DNA of 64,000 nucleotides from NCBI RefSeq assembly GCF_000384315.1, contig NZ_ARVW01000001.1, positions 496,001 to 560,000 on the forward strand. The letters are read 5' to 3'. Positions 8,525 through 16,919 of this stretch are shown in pieces; positions within the stretch are counted from its first letter, which is position 1, and each line of letters starts with the position of its first letter. The position numbers and the translations under genes were made by a program. The stretch is from Amycolatopsis nigrescens CSC17Ta-90 (GTDB lineage Bacteria > Actinomycetota > Actinomycetes > Mycobacteriales > Pseudonocardiaceae). The notes beneath the pieces are model-generated. The model did no database searches. It had not been told where the DNA came from and saw only the letters and a list, made by a program, of their open reading frames with translations.

Positions 8525-8877
8525 GGGTGCGTCCTTCCGGCGGTGAGCTGACGGCCCCGATCATGCTAGCGAGCCGGCGGGTACCGGGCGAAGATCCGGC
8601 CCGAAATCCGGTCGTGACGCGCGGGAAGTAACGACCGGTCGCCCGCAGCGACATATTCGTTGAGAGAACAGGAGATCACCGGGCAAACCGCCCGCGCGGC
8701 ACCGGCCCGGCGACCAGGATTCATTGGCACAGCGGCCATCGCGAGAAATCGCGGCGAACACCCCCGTTCCGCACCACTTTCGAGACCGGCTTCCCCGCGC
8801 CCTCGAAACCCGCACGACCGCGGCGAAAACGCCAGGTCGGAGATCAGCTACCGCGCTTTGGGCGAAGGAGCCACCCC
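8525..8877. other. Intergenic region between divergent genes
   Basis: About 350 nt between the cyclase operon and the secreted-protein gene. It must hold both promoters. The open frames in it have no ribosome site or recognisable protein. I see no long palindrome or repeat. Confidence 0.5.
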
Positions 8878-9612
8878 ATGTTGAAAAGACGGATTCTGTG
8901 CGCCATGGCGACGATGGCCCTATGCCTCGTCGCCCCGGCACCGGCCTTCGCGCAGGCGGAGACCTTCGGCGACTACAGCCGGATGTTCCAGCGTTCGGCC
9001 GGCCAGTACTGGTCGGCCAACCAGGCCGACGGGCAGTGGGCGTGGACCCCGCAGTCGGCGACCGAGTCCCACATCCGCTGGGAGGACCAGATCTCGGAGT
9101 GGACCACCGACCCCACGCCGTACGTGGAGCGGTTCACCCGCGACAACGCCTGGGTGCTGCTGCACGGTTGGTGGGACAACGGCACCTACTACCGGATCAG
9201 CACCACCGAGCAGTGGATCTCGAACTCGGACTGCGTCACCAACAGGCTCTCGCTGCCGACCGGCGGCCCGCAGCACTACGCCCGGTGGGCCGCGCCAGTT
9301 CCCGGGGAAAGCTACTGCCTGTTCGCGGCCGGCACCCTGATCGAGGAGTCCAGCGGCAAGGTGGTCCACTTCGCGCACAGCCAGCTCTGGGCCAACCCCG
9401 GGAACTGCGCGAACCAGTGGCTCGGCACCCGTAGCTGCCTGCGCCAGCAGGAACGCTGGTGGGACGACAACTGGACCCCGTTCACCGAGAAGGTCACCAG
9501 GACCGTGCACCTCGGCAAAGGCGCCGGGATGGCCTACCGGGTGGCCGCGAACACCCCCGGCACCGCGACCGTGGTGTCGAACGCGGCGACCCGGTACGCC
9601 TGGACCTGGTAG
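8878..9612 (+). CDS. Secreted hypothetical protein
   Basis: A 244-residue protein with a classic Sec signal peptide: LKRR, a hydrophobic core, then APAPAFAQAET with cleavage likely after AFA-QA. The mature part is Trp- and Tyr-rich (SGQYWSANQADGQWAW, HGWWDNGTYY, RWWDDNWTPF). It has five cysteines (near CVTN, YCLF, GNCAN, RSCLRQ and one more within the signal), which could form disulfides. An AAGGAG site lies 10 nt before the ATG. The family is not recognised and there is no catalytic motif I can name. It stands alone and converges on the TetR gene with 6 nt between stops. Confidence 0.75.
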   Translation: MLKRRILCAMATMALCLVAPAPAFAQAETFGDYSRMFQRSAGQYWSANQADGQWAWTPQSATESHIRWEDQISEWTTDPTPYVERFTRDNAWVLLHGWWDNGTYYRISTTEQWISNSDCVTNRLSLPTGGPQHYARWAAPVPGESYCLFAAGTLIEESSGKVVHFAHSQLWANPGNCANQWLGTRSCLRQQERWWDDNWTPFTEKVTRTVHLGKGAGMAYRVAANTPGTATVVSNAATRYAWTW

Positions 9613-9618
9613 CCAGGC

Positions 9619-10278
9619 TCAGCTCGTTCCGGCGTCCTCGCCGATCCGCAGTCCGGCCAGGGTTGCCGACGGCACCAGCAACGGGAGCCCTGCCTGCCAG
9701 CCGCGGACCAGCCTGGCAGGCAGGTCCCGCTGGCCGGTCATCGCCTGGGACACCAGCTGCTGGCCGAAGAACTCGGCGACCAGTGCTTCCGCGACGTGCC
9801 GCAGGTTCAGCCCGTGCCTGAGCTCGCCCGCGTCGTCGGCCAGTTTCAGCAGCTCCCGGACCGTGGTGGTCCAGCCGATCACCTGACCGGCGGCCGCCCG
9901 GTCGAAGAGGGTGGCCTCCCGCAGCAACCGGTTCCCGGCGCGGGTGAGCAGATCCTCGTCCAGCCGCCGCAGGAACGCGAACGGCAGGTCGACCAGGGTC
10001 TGCGCCGGCCCGCGCCCGTGCCGCAGCAGCTCGCACTTCAGGGCCTGGCAGACCAGTGCCTGCCGTTCGATCAACGCGAGCGCGAGCGCCTCCTTGGAAC
10101 GGAAATGGCAGTACAGCGCGCCTTTGGTCACCTTCGCGCGGGCGCAGACGGCTTGCAGGCGGGTGCGGGAGAACCCGTCATGGTCGAATTCCCTGGCCGC
10201 GGCCAGCAGCAGGCGGTGCCGGGTGCTGACCGGTCGCCGGTCGTCCCCCGGATCGTGCCCTGTGTCGTTCTCCGGCAT
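9619..10278 (-). CDS. TetR-family regulator, gamma-butyrolactone-receptor-like
   Basis: A 219-residue TetR protein. The HTH reads AREFDHDGFSRTRLQAVCARAKVTKGALYCHFRSKEALALALIE (about 23-66). The VTKGALYxHFxSKExLAxA phrase is closest to the ScbR/ArpA butyrolactone-receptor branch. The ligand domain is all-helical. The frame extends upstream, but the ATG at 10278 begins just after the stop of the NTF2-like gene (10286), giving an 8-nt gap and likely coupling. No biosynthetic cluster or butyrolactone synthase is visible here, so the signal and targets are unknown. Confidence 0.85.
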   Translation of the reverse strand: MPENDTGHDPGDDRRPVSTRHRLLLAAAREFDHDGFSRTRLQAVCARAKVTKGALYCHFRSKEALALALIERQALVCQALKCELLRHGRGPAQTLVDLPFAFLRRLDEDLLTRAGNRLLREATLFDRAAAGQVIGWTTTVRELLKLADDAGELRHGLNLRHVAEALVAEFFGQQLVSQAMTGQRDLPARLVRGWQAGLPLLVPSATLAGLRIGEDAGTS

Positions 10279-10285
10279 CGGCGGA

Positions 10286-10747
10286 TCACGGAGCCGCAGT
10301 GGTGGCAGTGGTCGCAACCGTGCCCTTGCGCATCAGCCAGCACTCGTCCACCTCGCCCCGGTGGACCGAGACGCTCAGCGCGAAGTCCACCAGGTAGTCC
10401 ACCGCCGGTCCGGCCGTCCGCCACCGGGTTCGCCCCAGCACCACGGCGTCCTCGCCGTCGATGAGCAGCCGACGCACGGTCAGCTCCTCGAGCCCGAGCG
10501 CGCCGAACAGCGACCGGAGCACCGCCTCGACCTCGCGCCGGGACCGCGTGCCGTTGCTCCAGCCGGCCGCGGCCGGCTCGCTCACCTGCCAGTCGACCCG
10601 CGACGCGAACAGTTCGGCGAGCGCTGTCGGGTCCTGCGCGCCGAATCGCGCGAGCAGCGCCTGCACGAGTTCCAGCGTCGTCCACGGCTCGGCGCGAATA
10701 CAAGTCGACGATTTCACGAGACGGTTTAGCTCCATTCCGGCTTCCAC
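10286..10747 (-). CDS. SnoaL/NTF2-like protein
   Basis: A 153-residue protein with the NTF2-like pattern: an N-terminal helix pair (TTLELVQALLARFGAQDPTALAELFA), then WQV..., a second helix block (RREVEAVLRSLFGAL) and beta strands (EDAVVLGRTRWRTAGPAVDYLVDFALSVSVHRGEVDECWLM). SnoaL-like proteins isomerise or hydrolyse small molecules, or simply bind them; no catalytic residue can be assigned. Starts at GTG 10747 or ATG 10735 are both possible. It lies 8 nt upstream of the TetR gene, so the two form an operon. Confidence 0.75.
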   Translation of the reverse strand: MEAGMELNRLVKSSTCIRAEPWTTLELVQALLARFGAQDPTALAELFASRVDWQVSEPAAAGWSNGTRSRREVEAVLRSLFGALGLEELTVRRLLIDGEDAVVLGRTRWRTAGPAVDYLVDFALSVSVHRGEVDECWLMRKGTVATTATTAAP

Positions 10748-10982
10748 CTTGTCTCCCGCTCGGCAGATTTCACCCTAGCAGGGCTGACAAGGTTTCCCGA
10801 TCGAGCAAGGCCACACCCGAGCCCGTTCGAATAGGCCCATTTCGGCCATTCGGAGCAAGCGCAAACTCCCTTTGCTGGAGACGGCCGCCAGTGGCGAACC
10901 GGCTTTGGGCCGTTCCAGCGATTCCCGTCGTACTACCGGCGCAACGCTAAGAGGAATCCCCGGCCCCAGGCGAAAACCCACC

Positions 10983-11005
10983 GGGACGACCGGTCCGGTC
11001 GTCCC
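10983..11005. promoter_or_regulatory. 23-bp palindrome upstream of the small XRE gene
   Basis: GGGACGACCGG-T-CCGGTCGTCCC: two perfect 11-bp arms around one base, ending 30 nt before the XRE start codon. The near-zero spacer argues for a protein-binding operator rather than a terminator. Autoregulation by the XRE protein is inference. Confidence 0.55.
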
Positions 11006-11035
11006 GTCACCACGGCACAGGAAGGAGCTTTCACC

Positions 11036-11338
11036 GTGCTCGACGCGAGGGCGCAGGTTCACCGCACGGAACTGATATCCGAACTCGTCGCCCGGTCAAG
11101 GAGAAGGCGGGGCCTCACCCAGGACGCGCTGGCGAACCTGCTGGCCGAGGCTTCCGGCAACCAGAGCGTGACCCGGGAGGAGGTCTCCCGCTGGGAACGC
11201 GGCAAACGCATCCCCGGGCCGTACTGGCGCGACTGGCTGTGCCGGTCCCTGGAACTGCCGCAGGACAGGCTGGAGCACGCGGCCGTGGCGGCCCGCCTCT
11301 GCCGCCGCGGCGGCCCGCCCCGCCCGTGGGCCGGATGA
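11036..11338 (+). CDS. Small XRE-family DNA-binding protein
   Basis: A 100-residue protein that is mostly one helix-turn-helix: ELVARSRRRRGLTQDALANLLAEAS, then VTREEVSRWERGKRIPG (about 14-60), the standard XRE/Cro pattern. No ligand or dimerisation domain follows. The GTG start is preceded by AAGGAG at good spacing. It sits behind a 23-bp palindrome and ahead of two lamin-tail-domain genes on the same strand, so it is a candidate regulator of that cluster. Confidence 0.82.
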   Translation: MLDARAQVHRTELISELVARSRRRRGLTQDALANLLAEASGNQSVTREEVSRWERGKRIPGPYWRDWLCRSLELPQDRLEHAAVAARLCRRGGPPRPWAG

Positions 11339-11347
11339 CGATTATGC

Positions 11348-11383
11348 GGAAATGTCCCCTCTGCAAAGGGAAAATGGCCCCCT
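11348..11383 (+). repeat. Repeated GAAAATGGCCCCT-type motif
   Basis: Two copies lie here, GGAAATGTCCCCT (11348-11360) and GGAAAATGGCCCCCT (11369-11383), just before the first lamin-tail gene. A third, GAAAATGGCCCCT, lies at 11921-11933 before the second one, within GCGAAA...TTTCGC. The shared position suggests a common regulatory site. Function unproven. Confidence 0.45.
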
Positions 11384-11416
11384 GTGCGAGCCGCCGGGCA
11401 AGGCCAGACTGACGTC

Positions 11417-11908
11417 ATGAGCACCCTCTGCACCATCCTTCTCAGCGCGGCGATGGCGGCGGCGCCCGGCACCGGGCCCGGCACGAGCCCGGTGAAGATC
11501 GAAGCACTGCTCCCGGGGTCCAGCGGTTTCATCGTGCTGCGCAACACCTCCGAGCTGCCGGTCGATCTCGACGGCTGGTCGGTCCGGTCCTGCACCGGGA
11601 CCGGGTCGGCCGAGCTCGCCGCGCTCCCGCCGGGCAGCACCCTGCCCGGCGGTGAGCGCTTCCTGATCGCCGGCGAAGGCTCCGCCGGGACCATCGGCGG
11701 TCAGGTCGTGGTGCGTTCGATCACCGGCAGCGGCGCGATGCTGGTCCGGCGGGACCGCACGCGGGCGGACGGGGTCGCCTTCACCACCGACTCCCCCTGC
11801 CGCGAGAACGAAGCGAGCAGCCCCTGCGGCCGGCAGCCGCTCGGCCGGGACGAGAACAGCACCGACACCGACAACAACCGCGTCGACTTCAGCTGCCGGA
11901 TTTCCTGA
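11417..11908 (+). CDS. Secreted lamin-tail-domain protein 1
   Basis: A 163-residue protein with a short signal-like N-terminus (MSTLCTILLSAAMAAAPG) and one lamin tail domain. SGFIVLRNTSELPVDLDGWSV is the conserved edge-strand phrase 'x-I-x-N-x-x-x-x-x-V-D-L-x-G-W'. LPGGERFLIAGEG and RTRADGVAFTTDSPC follow. It ends in DTDNNRVDFSCRIS. These immunoglobulin-like domains occur in secreted or surface proteins and are thought to aid binding; no enzyme domain is attached. The start at 11417 gives a signal sequence, but the ribosome site is weak. An upstream GTG at 11384 is the alternative. Confidence 0.72.
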   Translation: MSTLCTILLSAAMAAAPGTGPGTSPVKIEALLPGSSGFIVLRNTSELPVDLDGWSVRSCTGTGSAELAALPPGSTLPGGERFLIAGEGSAGTIGGQVVVRSITGSGAMLVRRDRTRADGVAFTTDSPCRENEASSPCGRQPLGRDENSTDTDNNRVDFSCRIS

Positions 11909-12058
11909 CCGACGCCCCGCGAAAATGGCCCCTTTCGCCAGGTAAGCAATTCGGCAAGCATAGTAGGCAGCGGCGGAAGTGCGGCCCCGACCCCGAAGAA
12001 AATTCTCCCCGCCCCCGCCGTTTTCGCAGAATCCAACCTTAAGGAAAGGGTATTCGGC

Positions 12059-12682
12059 ATGCGTAAAATTCTGAGCAGTGTGGTGATCGGCTTCGCCATG
12101 CTGGCCGCGGTCGGCACCGCGAGCGCGGCGCAGGACGAGTCGGCGGCCGACGTCCAGATCTCGTCCTCCGTGGTGATCAACGAGGTGACCACGGTCGGCC
12201 CCAACGGCGCGCTCGACGAGGCGATCGAGATCCGCAACATCAGCTCCCAGCCGGTGGACATCAGCGGCTACCTGATCGGCATCTTCAACCAGGCCAACGC
12301 CGTGGTCGACACCATCACGGTGCCGCAGGGCGTGGTACTGGCGCCCAAGGGCAACGTCGGCCAGTTCCTCGTGCTCACCGGCCAGAACTTCTCCGGCACG
12401 GTCGCCGACCAGACCAACGTGCTGCCCTTCGTCATGGCCGGGCTGGAAGGCATTCCGAGCCGTGGTGGCGTGGCGATCTTCAACATGAACAACAGCAAGA
12501 TCGACGGCGTGGCGTTCTCCGCCACCGCGGTCACGCCTCGCGAAGGCGTCGCCGCGCAGGCCGAAACCGTGCTCACCCAGCCGCTCGGCGCCGCCAACGC
12601 CCGCGACCTGCTGAGCACGGACCGGGACCACAACCAGCTGGACTTCTCGCTGCACCAGCGGACTCTGGGCGCGGTGAACTGA
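12059..12682 (+). CDS. Secreted lamin-tail-domain protein 2
   Basis: A 207-residue protein with a clear Sec signal (MRKILSSVVIGFAMLAAVGTASAAQ) and a single lamin tail domain. VVINEVTTVGPNGALDEAIEIRNISSQPVDISGYLI is the canonical opening 'V-I-N-E-V ... E-I-x-N ... V-D-I-S-G'. The C-terminus, STDRDHNQLDFSLHQRT, parallels the tail of the upstream paralogue (D-x-D-x-N-x-x-D-F-S). An AAGGAAAGG site precedes the ATG. A strong terminator follows, which closes the XRE/LTD1/LTD2 group. The role is probably extracellular binding; the ligand is unknown. Confidence 0.8.
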   Translation: MRKILSSVVIGFAMLAAVGTASAAQDESAADVQISSSVVINEVTTVGPNGALDEAIEIRNISSQPVDISGYLIGIFNQANAVVDTITVPQGVVLAPKGNVGQFLVLTGQNFSGTVADQTNVLPFVMAGLEGIPSRGGVAIFNMNNSKIDGVAFSATAVTPREGVAAQAETVLTQPLGAANARDLLSTDRDHNQLDFSLHQRTLGAVN

Positions 12683-12735
12683 GTGGCCGGACCGCACACC
12701 TGACCGGCTGACCCGGTTCGTGTGGCGAGTGAGGG

Positions 12736-12763
12736 GCCCAGGCCGTCGAAAGGCGGCCTGGGC
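12736..12763 (+). terminator. Hairpin terminator after the lamin-tail genes
   Basis: Perfect 9-bp stem GCCCAGGCC / GGCCTGGGC with a 10-nt loop, 54 nt after the stop of lamin-tail protein 2. There is no U-tract, as is usual in high-GC actinomycetes. Confidence 0.75.
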
Positions 12764-12938
12764 TCTCCGGTATCCGGCCTTGGCGGAAAGTCGCCAACGG
12801 CGTCTATCCGCCCGCGATAACTGTTCCTCGATCAGGAGAGACGGCTCATTCTCAGCAGACCTGCATCTGGCGGCATGCCAACGACCGACCGGCCGGGCGC
12901 GCCACCGGATCTCCTGCGACCCCGAGATTGAGGCCGCC

Positions 12939-15900
12939 ATGATCGCAGCTCGCGAACACACCACCCGGCGCGGAATCCGTCGTTCCCTGCTCGCCCTCGT
13001 CCTGGCCACCACCCCGGCCATGCCGTACCCGGCGGCGCAGGCAGCGTCCCCCGTGCCCACAGCACCCACCGGGCCCGCACCTGCCGTCCACCGGGTCACC
13101 CTGCTGACCGGGGACGAAGTCACCTACACCGAGGGCGCGGACGGATCGCGGGTGGCCGGAGTGGACGCGGCCGAGCGGCCGGGGCGGTCACCGGCGAGCT
13201 TCCAGACGACCACCACCCCGGACGGGCTGTTCGTCTACCCCACCGACGTGCTGCCCTACGTGCAGGCGCGCACCGTCGACCGGAACCTGTTCAACATCAC
13301 CGAACTCGTCCGCGAAGGACTCGCCGACACGGCAACGGCAACTCTTCCGGTGCTCGCCACCTACGACGCCGGCACCCCGGCCGGTGCGCTGACCGAGTCC
13401 GCGGAGCGGCTCCCGGCGGCGCATCGCAAGGTGACCGTGCCGGCCATCGGCGGGGTGGGGCTGCGGGTGGAAAAGGAGAACGCGGAACAGTTCTGGCAGT
13501 CGGTCAGCGCGCCGCGGGAGGGGGCGGCCGACCTGCGCCACGGGCTGACCGGGCTGATGCTGGACCGCCGGGTCCGGGTCAGCCTGGACCAGAGCGCGCC
13601 CCAGATCGGCGCCCCGGTCGCCTGGGCCGCCGGGCTCGACGGCACCGGCACCACCGTCGCCGTGGTGGACACCGGTATCGACCCCGGCCATCCCGATCTC
13701 GCCGGAGCCGTCACCGATTCGGCCAACTTCACCGCTGAACCGGACACTGTGGACCGGCACGGCCACGGCACCCACGTCGCTTCCATCATCGCCGGCACCG
13801 GCAAGGCGTCCGGCGGCCGGTACCGCGGAGTGGCGCCGGGAGCGAAACTGTTGGTGGCCAAGGTTTTCGACGCCTCCGGCGAAGGAGACAGCTCGCAGGT
13901 GATGGCCGGGATGCAGTGGGCGGCCGAGCGCGGCGCGAAAGTGGTCAACCTCAGCCTGGGTGCGGGTGCCACCGACGGCACCGACCCGCTCAGCGCGCTG
14001 CTGAACAAGCTGTCCGCGCAGACCGGCGCGCTGTTCGTGGCCGCGTCGGGCAACGACGGCCCCGGCACCCGCACGGTGAGCACCCCCGGCGCCGCGGACG
14101 CCGCGCTCACCGTGGGCGCGGTCGACCGGCAGCGGAAACTGGCCTGGTTCAGCGGCAGGGGACCGCGGCTCGGCGATGCCGCGGTCAAACCCGAGCTCGT
14201 CGCGCCCGGCGTCGACATCGCCGCGGCGCGCGCCGCGAACACCACCATGGGCACGCCGCTCGACGCCCACTACACCCGCTCGTCCGGCACCTCCATGGCC
14301 ACCCCGCATGTGACGGCCGCCGCGGCCGTCCTGGCCCAGCAGCACCCCGACTGGCCGGGACCGAAGCTGAAGGACACCCTGGTGACCACCGCGGCGGACG
14401 CCGGTCTCCGTTGGTACGAACAAGGATCCGGGATGCTCGACATCGCCAGGGCGGTCACCCAGCGCACCGGCGGCCCGGCGCCGGTCGCCTTCGGCCGGCA
14501 CGAACGGACCGGCGGCGATATGCCCCCGATCCCCCACGACCTGCGCTACGCCAACACCGGTGACCAGCCGCTCACGCTCGACCTCTCGCTCAAGGTGTCC
14601 GCCTGGGACGGCTCCGCGGCCCCGCCGGAGGGCATCCGGCTGGCCGGCTCGACGATCTCGCTTCCGCCGGGCACCGCCGCGAACGCGTCACTGGGCCTTG
14701 ACCCGGACGTGGGCAAGACGGGCGTGTACGGCGGCACCGTGGTGGCCGCCAGCCCGGACGGCAAGACCGTGCTGCGCACCCCGGTCAGCGCCTACAACGC
14801 GCCACAGCTGTTCCCGGTGCGGCTGCGGGTGCTCGACTCCAGGGGAAACCCGGCGGCGAACGCGCTCGCACAGCTCATCGACGACGCGGCGGGTGCCGGG
14901 AACGGCAACGACCCCTTCCGCGACCAGATCGCCTACCAGGTCGATCTGGTCGACGGCGGCGGCACCATCTCGCTGCCGCACGGCAGCTACTCGGCACTGG
15001 GCTGGGTCACCGAGAAACGGGTGACGGGCCGGACCTGGTCCGCGCTGAACGTGTCCGAAGTGGACATTCGCGGCCCTGCCGAGATCGTGCTGGACGCGAC
15101 CAGGGCGACCCCGGTCGAGGTGACCACGCCGGGGCCGGTCGACCAGCGCGACCGGACCGTCATGATGCGCCGGGTGATCCCGCCGTCGGCCGGGACCGCC
15201 GGCTACATCGGCGAGGCCGGGCTGTCCGCCGGCGGCACGAGCTGGCAGGTACGGGCCACCCCGGCGGCGCCGGCCAGTGGCGGGGCGATCTCCTTGCAGG
15301 ACACCCTGAGCCTGCAGCAGGCGGCGGCCGAGCTGCGGCTGGGCGGAAAGAGCTTCCACCCGGAGTACGACGTGCCGAGCCTGGCGGAGAAATGGCCGGG
15401 CGAGCACACCGCGGCGATGGTGTTCGGGAACCAGGGGCGCCCCGAGGACCTGGCCGGCCTCGACCTGCGGGACAAGATCGTGCTGGTCCGCCTGCCCGCC
15501 GCGGCCGACGACACGGAGACCGCGGGCAAGCTGTTCGCGGCGGCGACCGCGGCCGCGCGCGCCGCGGCGGACCGCGGCGCGGCCGCGATCGTCCCCTACG
15601 CCGACCTTCCCGGCGCGCTCACCATTCCCGGCCTCTCCAGCACGGTTCTGCCGCAGCTGTCGGTCGACAACCTGGAAGGCGCCGCACTGCTCGCCGCGCT
15701 CGGCACGGGCCCCGCGACCGTGCTGGTCCGCGCCGCACCGGAGGCCATGTACAACCTCAGTTACCTGGACGCCAACGGGATTCCGGCCGAGCACGTGCGG
15801 CGGATGGATCCCGCCACGCTGGTGGCGAGCCGGACCGCCTACCACGCGGAGCTGCCCGGCCTGTCCGTCAAGAAGACCTGGTACCCGTTCCCGACCGGGC

Positions 15901-16919
15901 TGTGGAAGACCCAGTTCCTCCAGGGCACGAAGGTGCCCGCGCCCGGCGGCTGGACCGAGTACACCGGGCCGGGTGACGACCGCACGGTGTGGCGACGGAC
16001 CGCGACCCTGTCCGGCGGCAACGCGGCCCTGTCGATGACCGAGCAGAACATCTACCGCCAAGGTGAGACGGCGAGGCCGGACGAACAATGGTTCAAGGCG
16101 CCCCTGCACAGCACCGCTGTGGAGCTGCAACCCGACCATCCCGCGCACTACCCGGCCACCGCGGGCGGCTGGACCGTGCTCTGCTCGGCCTGCCGTGGCG
16201 GCGACGATCCGGACTCGTTCGTTCCGCCGCTGCAATGGGCCGACGGGAAGCCGGGGCATTTCACCAGCCCGTACGAGGTCGCCAAGTACTTCGCCACCAG
16301 CACGGCCAGGTTGTTCCAGGGCGGCAGCGAGATCGAGCCGGTGAACAACGGCGACCCGCTGGCGCTGTTCCCGGTGTTCCGGCTGTCCGCGCAACCGGCC
16401 CGCTATCGGCTGGACGTGCGTGACGTGCTCGCGCCGGGACCGGTGGTGGGTGCGCCGAGTACCGCCCTGTTCCGCACCTCCGCCCGCACGGACACCTCGT
16501 GGACGTTCACCTCGGCCAGGGCGAGCGGGTCCGCGCCTCGCGGCTTCGGCTGCTACACCGGCGGTCCGGCCTGCGCCTTCCAGCCGTTGATCCAGCTCGA
16601 GCACCGGTTCGCACTGGACTCCGGCAACCAGGCCGGGGCAGGGGCCTACACCTTCGAGACGACCGCGTCCTCGCACACCGGCGCGACCGGCGGTGGGCCA
16701 GTGGTCTGGCTGCGGATGTCCTATTCCACCGACGAAGGCGCCACCTGGCGCGAGGCGAAGGCCGACCCGCTCGGCGCCGGCCGCTGGAAGGTCACCGTGG
16801 ACCACCCGGCGACGGGCGGGTTCGTCTGGCTTCGCGCGGAGGCGCGGGACGCCTCGGGCAACACGGTCGATCAGACCATGCGGCGGGCGTACTCACTGCG
16901 GGCCGCGGTCGTCGGGTAG
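12939..16919 (+). CDS. Secreted subtilisin-like S8 serine protease, large
   Basis: A 1326-residue exported protease. The signal is REHTTRRGIRRSLLALVLATTPAMPYPAAQAAS. A propeptide (about 40-220) is followed by the S8 domain with Asp244 (VAVVDTGIDPGHPDL), His276 (GHGTHVAS) and Ser452 (SSGTSMATPHV). A PA-like insert sits near 840 (GLDLRDKIVLVRLP). The C-terminal half has several beta-rich domains of the sort seen in very large actinomycete subtilisins. The frame opens at 12720 through the terminator, but only the ATG at 12939 gives a signal peptide. The last 27 nt overlap the convergent LuxR-type gene. It probably degrades external protein. Confidence 0.9.
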   Translation: MIAAREHTTRRGIRRSLLALVLATTPAMPYPAAQAASPVPTAPTGPAPAVHRVTLLTGDEVTYTEGADGSRVAGVDAAERPGRSPASFQTTTTPDGLFVYPTDVLPYVQARTVDRNLFNITELVREGLADTATATLPVLATYDAGTPAGALTESAERLPAAHRKVTVPAIGGVGLRVEKENAEQFWQSVSAPREGAADLRHGLTGLMLDRRVRVSLDQSAPQIGAPVAWAAGLDGTGTTVAVVDTGIDPGHPDLAGAVTDSANFTAEPDTVDRHGHGTHVASIIAGTGKASGGRYRGVAPGAKLLVAKVFDASGEGDSSQVMAGMQWAAERGAKVVNLSLGAGATDGTDPLSALLNKLSAQTGALFVAASGNDGPGTRTVSTPGAADAALTVGAVDRQRKLAWFSGRGPRLGDAAVKPELVAPGVDIAAARAANTTMGTPLDAHYTRSSGTSMATPHVTAAAAVLAQQHPDWPGPKLKDTLVTTAADAGLRWYEQGSGMLDIARAVTQRTGGPAPVAFGRHERTGGDMPPIPHDLRYANTGDQPLTLDLSLKVSAWDGSAAPPEGIRLAGSTISLPPGTAANASLGLDPDVGKTGVYGGTVVAASPDGKTVLRTPVSAYNAPQLFPVRLRVLDSRGNPAANALAQLIDDAAGAGNGNDPFRDQIAYQVDLVDGGGTISLPHGSYSALGWVTEKRVTGRTWSALNVSEVDIRGPAEIVLDATRATPVEVTTPGPVDQRDRTVMMRRVIPPSAGTAGYIGEAGLSAGGTSWQVRATPAAPASGGAISLQDTLSLQQAAAELRLGGKSFHPEYDVPSLAEKWPGEHTAAMVFGNQGRPEDLAGLDLRDKIVLVRLPAAADDTETAGKLFAAATAAARAAADRGAAAIVPYADLPGALTIPGLSSTVLPQLSVDNLEGAALLAALGTGPATVLVRAAPEAMYNLSYLDANGIPAEHVRRMDPATLVASRTAYHAELPGLSVKKTWYPFPTGLWKTQFLQGTKVPAPGGWTEYTGPGDDRTVWRRTATLSGGNAALSMTEQNIYRQGETARPDEQWFKAPLHSTAVELQPDHPAHYPATAGGWTVLCSACRGGDDPDSFVPPLQWADGKPGHFTSPYEVAKYFATSTARLFQGGSEIEPVNNGDPLALFPVFRLSAQPARYRLDVRDVLAPGPVVGAPSTALFRTSARTDTSWTFTSARASGSAPRGFGCYTGGPACAFQPLIQLEHRFALDSGNQAGAGAYTFETTASSHTGATGGGPVVWLRMSYSTDEGATWREAKADPLGAGRWKVTVDHPATGGFVWLRAEARDASGNTVDQTMRRAYSLRAAVVG

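Noticed and set aside
9619..10747. Gamma-butyrolactone signalling cluster
   Set aside because: The TetR protein resembles such receptors, but there is no AfsA-type synthase or biosynthetic gene set nearby.
12720..12938. N-terminal extension of the S8 protease
   Set aside because: It runs through the terminator at 12736-12763 and would bury the signal peptide.
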